Assembly: GCA_016786665.1 (NCBI GenBank)
Contig: JAEUVZ010000070.1
Coordinates: 1 to 57,909, forward strand
Direction of reading: 5' to 3'
Origin: Flavipsychrobacter sp.
Lineage (GTDB): Bacteria; Bacteroidota; Bacteroidia; Chitinophagales; Chitinophagaceae
Length of the DNA stretch: 57,909 nt
In this document: in pieces, positions 33,604-42,014 of the stretch
How the letters are laid out: every line of letters begins with the position of its first letter
How positions within the stretch are numbered: position 1 is the first letter of the stretch
Program-made: the position numbers and the translations under genes
The notes under the pieces: model-generated
The model's input: only the letters and a program-made list of their open reading frames with translations
Database searches by the model: none
What the model was told of the DNA's origin: nothing

Positions 33604-35868
33604 TTATTGCATGAATACGATCTTGCCGGTCGTCCGTTCCGTTCCATCCCGGTTGGTGGCAAACACCAGGTATACGCCACTTTGCGGGCGGCGGCCCTTA
33701 TAATCCAGGCCATTCCATACCGCCTGTCCGCCCAGTGCGGTAGTCCGGTACACTAGCTGCCCCGAAATATCGGTGATGCGCACGTCGGCATTTTCTACAA
33801 AGCCTTTTATGGCTATCGTGCCACTATATCCGGAAGGTACCGGGTTAGGGAACGTCACCAGTTGTTCGTCGTTCTGCTCGCCCCCGTCGGTAGCGGTGCT
33901 CCGGTAGCATACCAGGCCCTTATCAGTGCCTATATATACATCGCCGGTTACCGGGTCTATAGATATCTTTCGTATCAGGTTAGACGGCAGCGGGCTGTTC
34001 TCGGCGGTGAAGCGGTACACGATTTGCTCTCCGTTGGGCGAGAGCAGCCATATGCCGTTAGCCGTGCCCACCCATTTACGGTTAGCCCCGTCTACCGCTA
34101 TAGCATACACTACTTCCGTCTCAAAAAGATAGCCGGCAAACTGGTCGAACTGAACAATAGGGCGTTCGGCATCGCAACGCTCGGTAGTTACCACGTCGGC
34201 ACAGTTCACAATGCCTATGCCGGCACGGGTGCCTATCCATATTGCGTTGTTCTTATCTTTTGCCAGGCAGTACACATCGTTGTTCGGTAGGTTGCCTGCG
34301 CCTGCCCCGGTCATTAGCTGGCGATAGGTATCGTCTCCGGCCATATCCGGTGTGCCGTTATCGTTGTACACTATTACCCCGCTTCCGGAGGGGGCGTAAT
34401 ACCACTTTTGGCCCAGGTCGTCTATCAGCAGGCCGGCTCCGGCATCGGGGAAAACAAGGTTAAAGGGAACATTGTACTTCATCCAGGTGTTCGCTGGTGT
34501 TTTTGCGTACAGGTCTGTATTAGTATTGTTGCCAAAGGGAGTCATCCACAGGGTGCCGTTGGCGTCCAGGGCCAGGCTGGAGATGGAGTAGCCACCGGTG
34601 ATGGGGCTCAGGTCTACCGGGCTATTGTTTCCATAGAGGGCATAGCTCCCATCGGCCTTTATTTCACTAAGGCCGTAAGCAAACGAGCCGGCATAGATAG
34701 TGCCGGTAGCGCGGTCTTTGGTTACCGTTATTATCTCGTTCATACTGTCCCCGAAAGGAGCGTAAGTCCCTTGCCGGTAGGTTTTCCATTGTCCATCCTT
34801 AAACTCGGAGAGGCCATCTGCATTATAGGTGCGCAACCATTTGTCGGTAACGGCGCCATGAGCCACCAGTATATTGCGGTCGTAAGCGTAAATATCGAAA
34901 GACGATTTGCCATAGGGCCCCTCCGGCACCACGTAGCCAGGTGCCGGGTCATGCCGTCCCAGACCCAGCCAGCTATCGGCAGCCCAGAAGCTCCAGTCGT
35001 CCAGGGCGGCTGCCTGCTTGGTGTCTTTATGAAAGCTGGCACCGTCAATTGTGTAGGTTTCCGGGTTCATTATCTGCAGGGCGCTCCAGTTACATATCAG
35101 GAGCTTTCCGTTCCCTTCATCCAGGTGTTCGCCCCCGGAGCCCAGGCTGAATATGCCTTGCAGCGTATCGTGGTTTACTACAAATACGCTGTCCAGGTTG
35201 GCCATGAACGATTTGTCACGTACGGTGGCGCTGGTACCCAGCACCCTGTCCGATATCTTCTGCCACAGGTTAAATACCTGGGGGCTTGGGCTGGTGCGGC
35301 TGATGCGATACACCCCACTTGTAGTAGTAGCGTAGTAATAGCCGCTGCCGGCGGTAAAGCTCAGCACGGGTATAGTAATTTGGTTTTGGGCGAATTCCCA
35401 GGTTTCCTTTATCTCTTTTTTTTCAACGTTTACTACTATAACCCCGATACTGGTGCTGAGATATGCCAGCCCGTTCTCGGTATAGATGCCGCTTATCGTT
35501 TTGGGGCCATTGATAACACGTTGCTTGAAGTAGGGAATATTGTAGAAGGTCTTATTTTTAAACAAGTCGATATTGCCATTGCGGTAAGTGATGATGGCCG
35601 TTCCTGTACTGCGGTCAAAGCCTATCCAGGCTATTTCTACGTCCGACATACCATTCACCTTGCTATAGGTTTCAATGTCACCGCTGGAAGGGGTGTAGGT
35701 AAAGAAGGCGAGGTCGGTAGCAACATACAGTGTTTGCCCGTCGGAAGCCACGCTGGTAGCTACATGATAAGGGAAATGGGAGGTCCAATAGCCAATTGGC
35801 GACTCCTGCGCGTGCAATGAGGCATGAACCAACAGTAATAGCGCCAGTAACGGTCTGAAAAGTCTCAT
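33604..35868 (-). CDS. porZ: PorZ-like T9SS surface propeller protein
   Basis: Starting at ATG 35868 gives 754 residues with a clear signal peptide (LLALLLLVHASLHAQ). An earlier in-frame ATG at 36009 would run across the promoter motif and into polA. The N-terminus (PIGYWTSHFPYHVATSVASD, then TYSKVNGMSDVEIAWIGFD) matches the PorZ N-terminal propeller. Two propeller halves are followed by a type A sorting domain (VTFPNPVPSGYSG, ITDISGQLVYR, WNGLDYKGRRPQSGVYLV). In Porphyromonas PorZ is part of the PorU-V-Q-Z attachment complex that brings A-LPS to T9SS cargo. It heads the recO - M23 - bcp operon. Confidence 0.78.
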   Translation of the reverse strand: MRLFRPLLALLLLVHASLHAQESPIGYWTSHFPYHVATSVASDGQTLYVATDLAFFTYTPSSGDIETYSKVNGMSDVEIAWIGFDRSTGTAIITYRNGNIDLFKNKTFYNIPYFKQRVINGPKTISGIYTENGLAYLSTSIGVIVVNVEKKEIKETWEFAQNQITIPVLSFTAGSGYYYATTTSGVYRISRTSPSPQVFNLWQKISDRVLGTSATVRDKSFMANLDSVFVVNHDTLQGIFSLGSGGEHLDEGNGKLLICNWSALQIMNPETYTIDGASFHKDTKQAAALDDWSFWAADSWLGLGRHDPAPGYVVPEGPYGKSSFDIYAYDRNILVAHGAVTDKWLRTYNADGLSEFKDGQWKTYRQGTYAPFGDSMNEIITVTKDRATGTIYAGSFAYGLSEIKADGSYALYGNNSPVDLSPITGGYSISSLALDANGTLWMTPFGNNTNTDLYAKTPANTWMKYNVPFNLVFPDAGAGLLIDDLGQKWYYAPSGSGVIVYNDNGTPDMAGDDTYRQLMTGAGAGNLPNNDVYCLAKDKNNAIWIGTRAGIGIVNCADVVTTERCDAERPIVQFDQFAGYLFETEVVYAIAVDGANRKWVGTANGIWLLSPNGEQIVYRFTAENSPLPSNLIRKISIDPVTGDVYIGTDKGLVCYRSTATDGGEQNDEQLVTFPNPVPSGYSGTIAIKGFVENADVRITDISGQLVYRTTALGGQAVWNGLDYKGRRPQSGVYLVFATNRDGTERTTGKIVFMQ

Positions 35869-35878
35869 AAATACAAGC

Positions 35879-35886
35879 CAAATATA
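35879..35886 (-). promoter_or_regulatory. -7 promoter motif TATATTTG for porZ
   Basis: An exact TAnnTTTG match on the minus strand. Transcription would begin near 35872, only about 4 bases before the ATG at 35868. It supports that start and suggests a nearly leaderless mRNA. Confidence 0.45.
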
Positions 35887-36007
35887 CTGAAAATAACGCC
35901 TGTAAGGCCTATATATTGCCCCACGGCACAGGTGTAACGCAATCCTAATACAAGCGGGCATCGCCAAAATTTCGCTCTGCTTTCCTCTAATGCGTAACTT
36001 AGCGCAC

Positions 36008-38854
36008 ATGGCCGAGAAAAAACTCTTTTTGCTGGATGCGTACGCCCTTATATTTCGTGCATACTATGCGCTGATACGTAGCCCCAGGATAACCAGTACG
36101 GGTAAAAATACCAACGCACAGTTTGGGTTTACCAATACATTATTCGATCTCATCAATAAAGAAAAACCCACACACCTGGCGGTGGTGTTTGACACCGCAG
36201 CGCCTACCGAGCGGCACACAGATTTTGCAGAATACAAGGCTAATCGTCAGGAAACCCCGGAGGACCTGAAAGCGGCGATACCTGATATAAAGAGAATTAT
36301 AAAAGGCTTTAACCTGCCGTGCATGGAGGCTGATGGGTATGAGGCCGACGATGTGATAGCAACCCTGGCCCTGGAAGCCGCGGGCATGGGCTATACAGTA
36401 TATATGGTAACACCTGATAAGGATTTTGGCCAGGTGGTGCGTGATAACATTTTCATATACAAGCCTCCCTACCAGGGCAACAAAGAAGAAATATACGGGC
36501 CCGCCGAAGTATGCGCCAAATGGGGAATAAAGCGGGTAGGCCAGGTGATTGATATATTGGGGCTGATGGGCGATGCGGTAGACAACATTCCGGGCATACC
36601 AGGAGTGGGCGAGAAAACTGCTGCCAAGCTGCTGGCCGAGTACGATACGGTAGAAGGGGTACTGGAGCACGCTGACAAAATTAAAGGGGCCCTGGGTGAA
36701 AAAGTAAGGAACGGCAGGGACCTGGCCATTATGTCTAAGAAGCTGGCGACTATATACACAGACGCACCCGTAGCTTTTCATGAAGAAGACTTCCGGGTGA
36801 AAGAATTGGACAAAGAGGTGCTGACCGAAATATTTACCGAACTGGAGTTCCGGGCGCTGGGCAAGCGCTTGCTGGGCGAAGGGTTTAACGTATTTGACCG
36901 CCAGGGGCCGGTGAGCACCGACTTGTTTGGCAACCCGGTGAAGCAGGCGGCGAGTGCGGGTTATGCAGCCGCTCCGCCTAACAGCGCCGGTAACGCAGCC
37001 GATGAAGAGCCGGCTGAGTTATTGCCGGCTAATGTGAAAACAATAAAAGACGTGCCGCACGAGTACAAGCTGGTGCAGACGGCAGAGGAAATAGCCGCGC
37101 TGGTGAATGAATTGCAACAGCAAAACGAAATAGCCTTCGATACCGAGACCACCGGACTGGATGCCCATATGGCGGAACTGATAGGCATGAGTTTCAGTTG
37201 GGAAACAGGCAAGGGGTATTATGTTTATGTACCGGAGGAGCGAAATGCGGCGGTAGCCGTGCTGGAGCAGTTCAGGCTGCTGTTTGAGCGGGAAGACCTG
37301 CAGTGGGTAGGACAGAATATAAAGTATGACATGATCATACTGAAGTGGTACGGTTATGAGCTAAAAGGGAATGTGTACGACACCATGTTGGCGCACTATG
37401 TGATAGAGCCCGAAGGCAAGCATGGAATGGATACCATGAGTGTAAAGTACCTGGCCTACGAACCGGTATCGATAGAAACACTGATAGGCAAGAAGGGCAA
37501 AGGACAGCTAAGCATGCGAAACGTGCCGCTGGAAGAGATAAAAGAATATGCTGCGGAAGATGCTGATGTAACGCTGCAATTGAAAAAATCATTTGAACCT
37601 TTGCTGGCGCAACAGGAGGTGGCCCAGGTGTTGAATGAGATAGAGAACCCGCTGCTGAAGGTACTGGTAGATATGGAAACAGAAGGAGTACGGGTAGATA
37701 CTACTTTCCTGAACGAGTACTCCGTGGAGCTGGAAAAAGATATCCGCCTGGCGGAAGAAAGTGTTTATAAGCAGGCGGGTGTAACGTTCAACCTTGGCTC
37801 ACCCAAGCAACTGGGCGAGGTGCTTTTCGACATTATGAAATTGGACGCCTCTGCCAGGAAAACACGGACCGGCCAGTATGCTACCGGCGAAGACGTGCTG
37901 GCCAAACTGCGCAACAAGCACCAGATAGTAGAAGACATACTGGTGTACCGGGAGCTTACCAAGCTGAAGAGCACCTACGTAGATGCGCTGCCACAACTGA
38001 TAAATGAACGTACAGGACGGGTGCATACATCATACAACCAGGCCGTAGCGGTAACGGGCCGGCTGAGTAGTACCAATCCCAACCTGCAGAATATACCTAT
38101 TCGTACCGACAGGGGAAGGGAAATACGGAAAGCCTTTATAGCGCGGGACGAAAACCATGTATTGATATCGGCAGACTACTCCCAGATAGAGCTCCGCATC
38201 ATAGCGGCTATCAGCGGTGACGTGAGTATGATACAAGCCTTTAAAGACAACAAAGATATACACACGGCCACCGCCGCAAAGGTGTACGGTGTTGCGGAAG
38301 CGGACGTTACTCCACAGATGCGCCGGGCCGCTAAAGCGGTGAATTTTGGTATCATATACGGACAGTCGGCCTTTGGGCTGGCGGAAAGCCTGGGGGTAAG
38401 CCGCACGGAAGCCAAACAGATAATAGACAACTATTTTCGCGAGTACCCGGATATAAAAAAGTACATGGATAGCTCCATCAACTTTGCAAAGGAACATTCG
38501 TATGTGCAAACCCTTCGGGGCCGTAAGCGCTGGCTGAGAGATATCCATTCCGCTAACTTTACCGTGAGGGGATATGCCGAGCGCAATGCCATCAATATGC
38601 CCATACAGGGAACAGCCGCGGATATGATAAAGCTGGCGATGATACGCGTGCACGATATGCTGGCCAAAGAAAAGATGCGCACCCGTATGATTTTACAGGT
38701 GCATGATGAATTGATATTTGACACTCCTAAAGAGGAAGTGGAACACGTACGGCAGCTCATACGTGCCGGCATGGAAGGCGCTATGCCGCTACCACACGAT
38801 GTGCCGGTACAGGCCGAAGCCGGAAGCGGCGATAACTGGCTGGTAGCGCACTAG
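36008..38854 (+). CDS. polA: DNA polymerase I with active 5'-3' and 3'-5' exonuclease domains
   Basis: From ATG 36008 (MAEKKLFLLDAYALIFRAYY) the protein is 948 residues; an ATG at 35990 would add six residues. The 5' nuclease domain shows the metal-site blocks EADGYEADDVIATLA, GDAVDNIPGIPGVGEKTA. The 3'-5' exonuclease is intact: FDTETTGLD, GQNIKYDMIIL and the YAAEDAD motif. The polymerase has all three motifs: DYSQIELRIIAAISGD (A), RRAAKAVNFGIIYGQS (B) and QVHDELIFD (C). It fills gaps and removes RNA primers. It is divergent from porZ; its last 4 bases overlap the end of the GT39-like gene. Confidence 0.96.
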   Translation: MAEKKLFLLDAYALIFRAYYALIRSPRITSTGKNTNAQFGFTNTLFDLINKEKPTHLAVVFDTAAPTERHTDFAEYKANRQETPEDLKAAIPDIKRIIKGFNLPCMEADGYEADDVIATLALEAAGMGYTVYMVTPDKDFGQVVRDNIFIYKPPYQGNKEEIYGPAEVCAKWGIKRVGQVIDILGLMGDAVDNIPGIPGVGEKTAAKLLAEYDTVEGVLEHADKIKGALGEKVRNGRDLAIMSKKLATIYTDAPVAFHEEDFRVKELDKEVLTEIFTELEFRALGKRLLGEGFNVFDRQGPVSTDLFGNPVKQAASAGYAAAPPNSAGNAADEEPAELLPANVKTIKDVPHEYKLVQTAEEIAALVNELQQQNEIAFDTETTGLDAHMAELIGMSFSWETGKGYYVYVPEERNAAVAVLEQFRLLFEREDLQWVGQNIKYDMIILKWYGYELKGNVYDTMLAHYVIEPEGKHGMDTMSVKYLAYEPVSIETLIGKKGKGQLSMRNVPLEEIKEYAAEDADVTLQLKKSFEPLLAQQEVAQVLNEIENPLLKVLVDMETEGVRVDTTFLNEYSVELEKDIRLAEESVYKQAGVTFNLGSPKQLGEVLFDIMKLDASARKTRTGQYATGEDVLAKLRNKHQIVEDILVYRELTKLKSTYVDALPQLINERTGRVHTSYNQAVAVTGRLSSTNPNLQNIPIRTDRGREIRKAFIARDENHVLISADYSQIELRIIAAISGDVSMIQAFKDNKDIHTATAAKVYGVAEADVTPQMRRAAKAVNFGIIYGQSAFGLAESLGVSRTEAKQIIDNYFREYPDIKKYMDSSINFAKEHSYVQTLRGRKRWLRDIHSANFTVRGYAERNAINMPIQGTAADMIKLAMIRVHDMLAKEKMRTRMILQVHDELIFDTPKEEVEHVRQLIRAGMEGAMPLPHDVPVQAEAGSGDNWLVAH

Positions 38855-40377
38855 TCTTTCAACCGGTACACCACCAGTTCGTCTTTGGTAAGCAAATGCT
38901 CAAATCCTTCCAGCGTTTCCGGGAAGTGCGCCAGGATATAATCGTGCGACTGTGTGCGCATAACAGCTATGCGAATGCCCGACTGCCTCATAAGATATGT
39001 GGGGTAGTGCATGTTTCCATCCCATTTGTCATAATAAAAAGTATTACCTCTTCTGTCGAAGTAGGCGAGGGGCAGATTGGAGGGAAACTCATTTACCAGG
39101 AAAATAGGTTCGTCGCGGCCTATGTGCAGCTCATCCAGGAGCGCCTTGCCGTTGAGCGACCACCGGTAGAGGTCTGTGGAGTCATTAAAACGTTTACCGT
39201 GCTGGTGGAAGCCAAAAATAAACGAAAGATAGATAGCTGCCAGTAGGGAAGCGCGTAAGGCGGCCACCGCAATGCCATGGACATTCTTCCGGATGGCTAA
39301 AAGTGAAATGATGAGTCCATAGGCCAGTGGGGGAAAGGCGATAGCGATGATGTAATAGTCGTGAATGAGCAGCTGTGCTCCCAGCAGGTAAAACATGGCT
39401 GCGGAGCCGCCCAGGAAAATAAAGAACAAACTTAACTGCCGTTTGCCCTGGGGCATTTTCCAGGCCAATACGAAGCCGGCTGCTATCATTGTGGCCGCGG
39501 CCATGTAGTCTGGTACTGCCAGGTAATCATACATCCACCGCGTCTTAAAATGCAGGTCTACATATTCCCTAAACTGCTGCATGTTCTGGAATGGCGCCGG
39601 TTTAGACATGAATATGTGAGAGTGGTACGTATTATTCAGATACTGGTTGTAGAAATAGTAGGCCACCACCGGCAGCACAAACAAAGTAGACATCAACACA
39701 AAACCAGCGGTATTTTTCAGGGTCTTTTTCCCATTCCCGGAAAGCCTGGACAGAAAAACGAAGCCGATAAAACCCAGTAGATATACGGCTATCGTAGTCT
39801 TAATAAGTGCACCGAACATCAAGAATGCCAGGGCGATATAATAGCTTTTGGGAGATTCCTCCTCGTGGTATTTCAGTATGAAGTAAATGGCTATGAAAGC
39901 TAATGATGTGCCGGCGGTATCCGGAAGGTAATTGCACGTATAATAGATAAATACGGGAGCGGAGAAGATAATTGCAGGTATAGTGACCGCGGCGATAACA
40001 TCGCTGGTGCGCTTGTATACCGCCAGGAAAAGCGCGTAAAGGCCGGCGAACGATATGGCAACAGTGATTAGCCGGAACGAAATGGAAATATTCTCTCTGC
40101 CGAACAGGTGGCCGCAGATGGCCGCAAGATATGCCTGTATAGGGAACTCCACGCCTGTGATGCCATCTGTTGAGTGTATATTGCTGGTGCGCGGATGGAA
40201 GAAGTCCATTCCGTGGTCATAAAAATTGAGGGCCAGCGAGTAGCGGTCGCCCTGTGCCCAGGCATGTATCAGCGATGGCCCCATGGAAAGCAAGCTGGGG
40301 TAATAATGGCAGCACATCCGGTAGAATAGCCACGTGAATACAACGGAGAACAGGATAAGTTTGGTTCTGGTACTCAT
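38851..40377 (-). CDS. Membrane glycosyltransferase, GT39/ArnT-like
   Basis: The 508-residue protein has about eleven transmembrane helices. After helix 1 the first periplasmic loop holds acidic and aromatic residues (NFYDHGMDFFHPRT, DGITGVEFPIQAYL), the usual site of the catalytic Asp in GT39/GT-C enzymes. The C-terminal soluble part (about residues 420-508) is small. Such proteins transfer sugars from polyprenyl phosphate to lipids, proteins or glycans on the periplasmic side. It is the last gene of the VWA - GNAT - FemAB-like cluster. The acceptor is unknown. Confidence 0.72.
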   Translation of the reverse strand: MSTRTKLILFSVVFTWLFYRMCCHYYPSLLSMGPSLIHAWAQGDRYSLALNFYDHGMDFFHPRTSNIHSTDGITGVEFPIQAYLAAICGHLFGRENISISFRLITVAISFAGLYALFLAVYKRTSDVIAAVTIPAIIFSAPVFIYYTCNYLPDTAGTSLAFIAIYFILKYHEEESPKSYYIALAFLMFGALIKTTIAVYLLGFIGFVFLSRLSGNGKKTLKNTAGFVLMSTLFVLPVVAYYFYNQYLNNTYHSHIFMSKPAPFQNMQQFREYVDLHFKTRWMYDYLAVPDYMAAATMIAAGFVLAWKMPQGKRQLSLFFIFLGGSAAMFYLLGAQLLIHDYYIIAIAFPPLAYGLIISLLAIRKNVHGIAVAALRASLLAAIYLSFIFGFHQHGKRFNDSTDLYRWSLNGKALLDELHIGRDEPIFLVNEFPSNLPLAYFDRRGNTFYYDKWDGNMHYPTYLMRQSGIRIAVMRTQSHDYILAHFPETLEGFEHLLTKDELVVYRLKD

Positions 40378-40409
40378 AGGGGTCAGAAATGTAAAACAAA
40401 AATAACTTT

Positions 40410-41564
40410 TTACCCTTTAAACGGGTGTTTTTCTTCCCAATCGCCTTCCTTGAGGGATACGCCCTGTTGCTTGCGCACCACAAAGCGCCGTATTAGTGGA
40501 TTGCGGATGTACAGGAAGGTGCGCAGGTATTGCGGTTCGCAGCCTAGCCTGGCTTTGGCGTCTAGTGCTGTGCGCCCCAGTATCAGTTTGGGTTTGCGGA
40601 GCAGTATGGCTTGCTCTACACTGAAGAAGAGAATATTGAAATACAGTTGCAGCTCTGAGTTGCGCGCGTAATCGAAGCCGATGTAGAACATATCAAAGGC
40701 TTCTTCTTTCACCCACCCGCTAAAAAAGGCGATCATTTCTTGTCCGTCATATACCGCCCATATCTTTAGCCGCTCCTTATAGAACTGTTTCAGCCGGACG
40801 ATGAATTGCGGACTGAGTACACCCAGGCGTACCTGCTGGTGTTGCACCACTTGCGAGTATAGCCGGTACAGGTCATCTTTTTGGGCTGCTACGTCAGCCT
40901 CCGAGAGTTCCTTTACCGTAAGGTCTTGCCAGAGCTTGCGTATTTTCCGGAGGCGTTGCGCATACTTGTGTTTCAGGGCCTTTTCATAGTCCTGCATCAA
41001 CTCCCACTCTGCCGGTAGGGTCATTTCCATAGAGATGTCGTTGCGGAGCAACAGGAATTGCGGAGCGTGATTCTGAAAATGGTCTACCAGTTCCACCGGC
41101 ATGTCTTTTACCAGCACGGCGCCGGCGGAGCTATTCTGCAGGGCGCGCTGAGTGGCAGTATAGAAGCATTGATAGGCCAGGTAGGTAGTGATATCTGGTG
41201 CGTAATAAAAAAAGCGGGTGTCGTGGCGGAACAGGTGGCCCGCTACCAGCAGTTGCGGGCAGGCGGCGCGGGTAAAGAGCGTCCATGCCCGGGTTTGCCA
41301 TCGTTTTACCATTCCGGGGTTAATGTGTCCCGGCCGTACCCGCAGCAGCTGGAATCCTGCGGCGGCAATGGCGAGGCCCTTATGTGTTACTATCCCGTAT
41401 AAGAAAGAGATGTCTGGAAGCGATGAGGCTTCGGTAAGTGCCAGTTGGTCGCTGGTCAGCGCATGCCCCGGCGGCAGCAATGCGTCCCACTCCGCTGGTA
41501 GGTCGCGGTGGTGAGTATACAGCACGCAGTCTATATCGTCTTGCTGGCGGGAGCAGAGTTTCAT
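40410..41564 (-). CDS. FemAB/BioF2-like GNAT-fold acyltransferase
   Basis: The 384-residue protein has the C-terminal GNAT-like half typical of the BioF2/FemAB family: KHKYAQRLRKIRKLW (about residues 193-207), AFFSGWVKEEAFDMFYIGFDYA (about 270-290) and a late LGCEPQYLR motif. Such enzymes transfer acyl or aminoacyl groups in cell-envelope or polysaccharide synthesis. Its ATG overlaps the stop of the upstream GNAT gene (4-base ATGA-type overlap), so the two are translationally coupled. Confidence 0.72.
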   Translation of the reverse strand: MKLCSRQQDDIDCVLYTHHRDLPAEWDALLPPGHALTSDQLALTEASSLPDISFLYGIVTHKGLAIAAAGFQLLRVRPGHINPGMVKRWQTRAWTLFTRAACPQLLVAGHLFRHDTRFFYYAPDITTYLAYQCFYTATQRALQNSSAGAVLVKDMPVELVDHFQNHAPQFLLLRNDISMEMTLPAEWELMQDYEKALKHKYAQRLRKIRKLWQDLTVKELSEADVAAQKDDLYRLYSQVVQHQQVRLGVLSPQFIVRLKQFYKERLKIWAVYDGQEMIAFFSGWVKEEAFDMFYIGFDYARNSELQLYFNILFFSVEQAILLRKPKLILGRTALDAKARLGCEPQYLRTFLYIRNPLIRRFVVRKQQGVSLKEGDWEEKHPFKG

Positions 41565-42001
41565 CCTATTTCTTTCTCCATTACATAGTGAGGTATGCCT
41601 ACCTCTGTGAACAAGCCGGATGTGATGGTGTAACCCATCCGTGCGTAAAATTCAGCCGCGGTTGCCCGGGCGTGCAGCACTACTTTCCGGTACTGCTTTT
41701 CTGTACAGATACGTTGCGCCTCCAGCAGCAGCATTCTGCCAATGCCCTGTCCCTGCATCTGTTGTGCTACTGCCATCTGCCGGAACTTAACCGTATCGTT
41801 GTCTTTATGCGTCAGCATCAGGCAACCGGCAATATCGTCCGCGCCAAACGCCGCCAGGATAATGTCGTGTTCATCTTGCCCAAGGTCTTCATTGTCCAGC
41901 GAGAGGCCAAGCGGCTTTCGCAGCAATTCGTTCCGCAGTTCGTAAACCTGCCGGTACTCGGGCGTGCCGACAAAAACCTGCTGTATTGTTATCGATTGCA
42001 T
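41561..42001 (-). CDS. GNAT-family N-acetyltransferase
   Basis: The 146-residue single-domain protein has the acetyl-CoA pyrophosphate loop QGQGIGRMLL (about residues 84-93), preceded by the strand VKFRQMAVA and followed by LHARATAAEFYARMGY. This is close to ElaA/YjdJ-like acetyltransferases; the substrate is unknown. It lies 13 bases after the VWA gene stop. Confidence 0.85.
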   Translation of the reverse strand: MQSITIQQVFVGTPEYRQVYELRNELLRKPLGLSLDNEDLGQDEHDIILAAFGADDIAGCLMLTHKDNDTVKFRQMAVAQQMQGQGIGRMLLLEAQRICTEKQYRKVVLHARATAAEFYARMGYTITSGLFTEVGIPHYVMEKEIG

Positions 42002-42014
42002 GCTATGAAGTTAG

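Noticed and set aside
34408-35820. A 470-codon open frame on the plus strand across porZ
   Set aside because: It is antisense to a protein with a clear signal peptide and sorting domain; no start context, signal or domain supports it.
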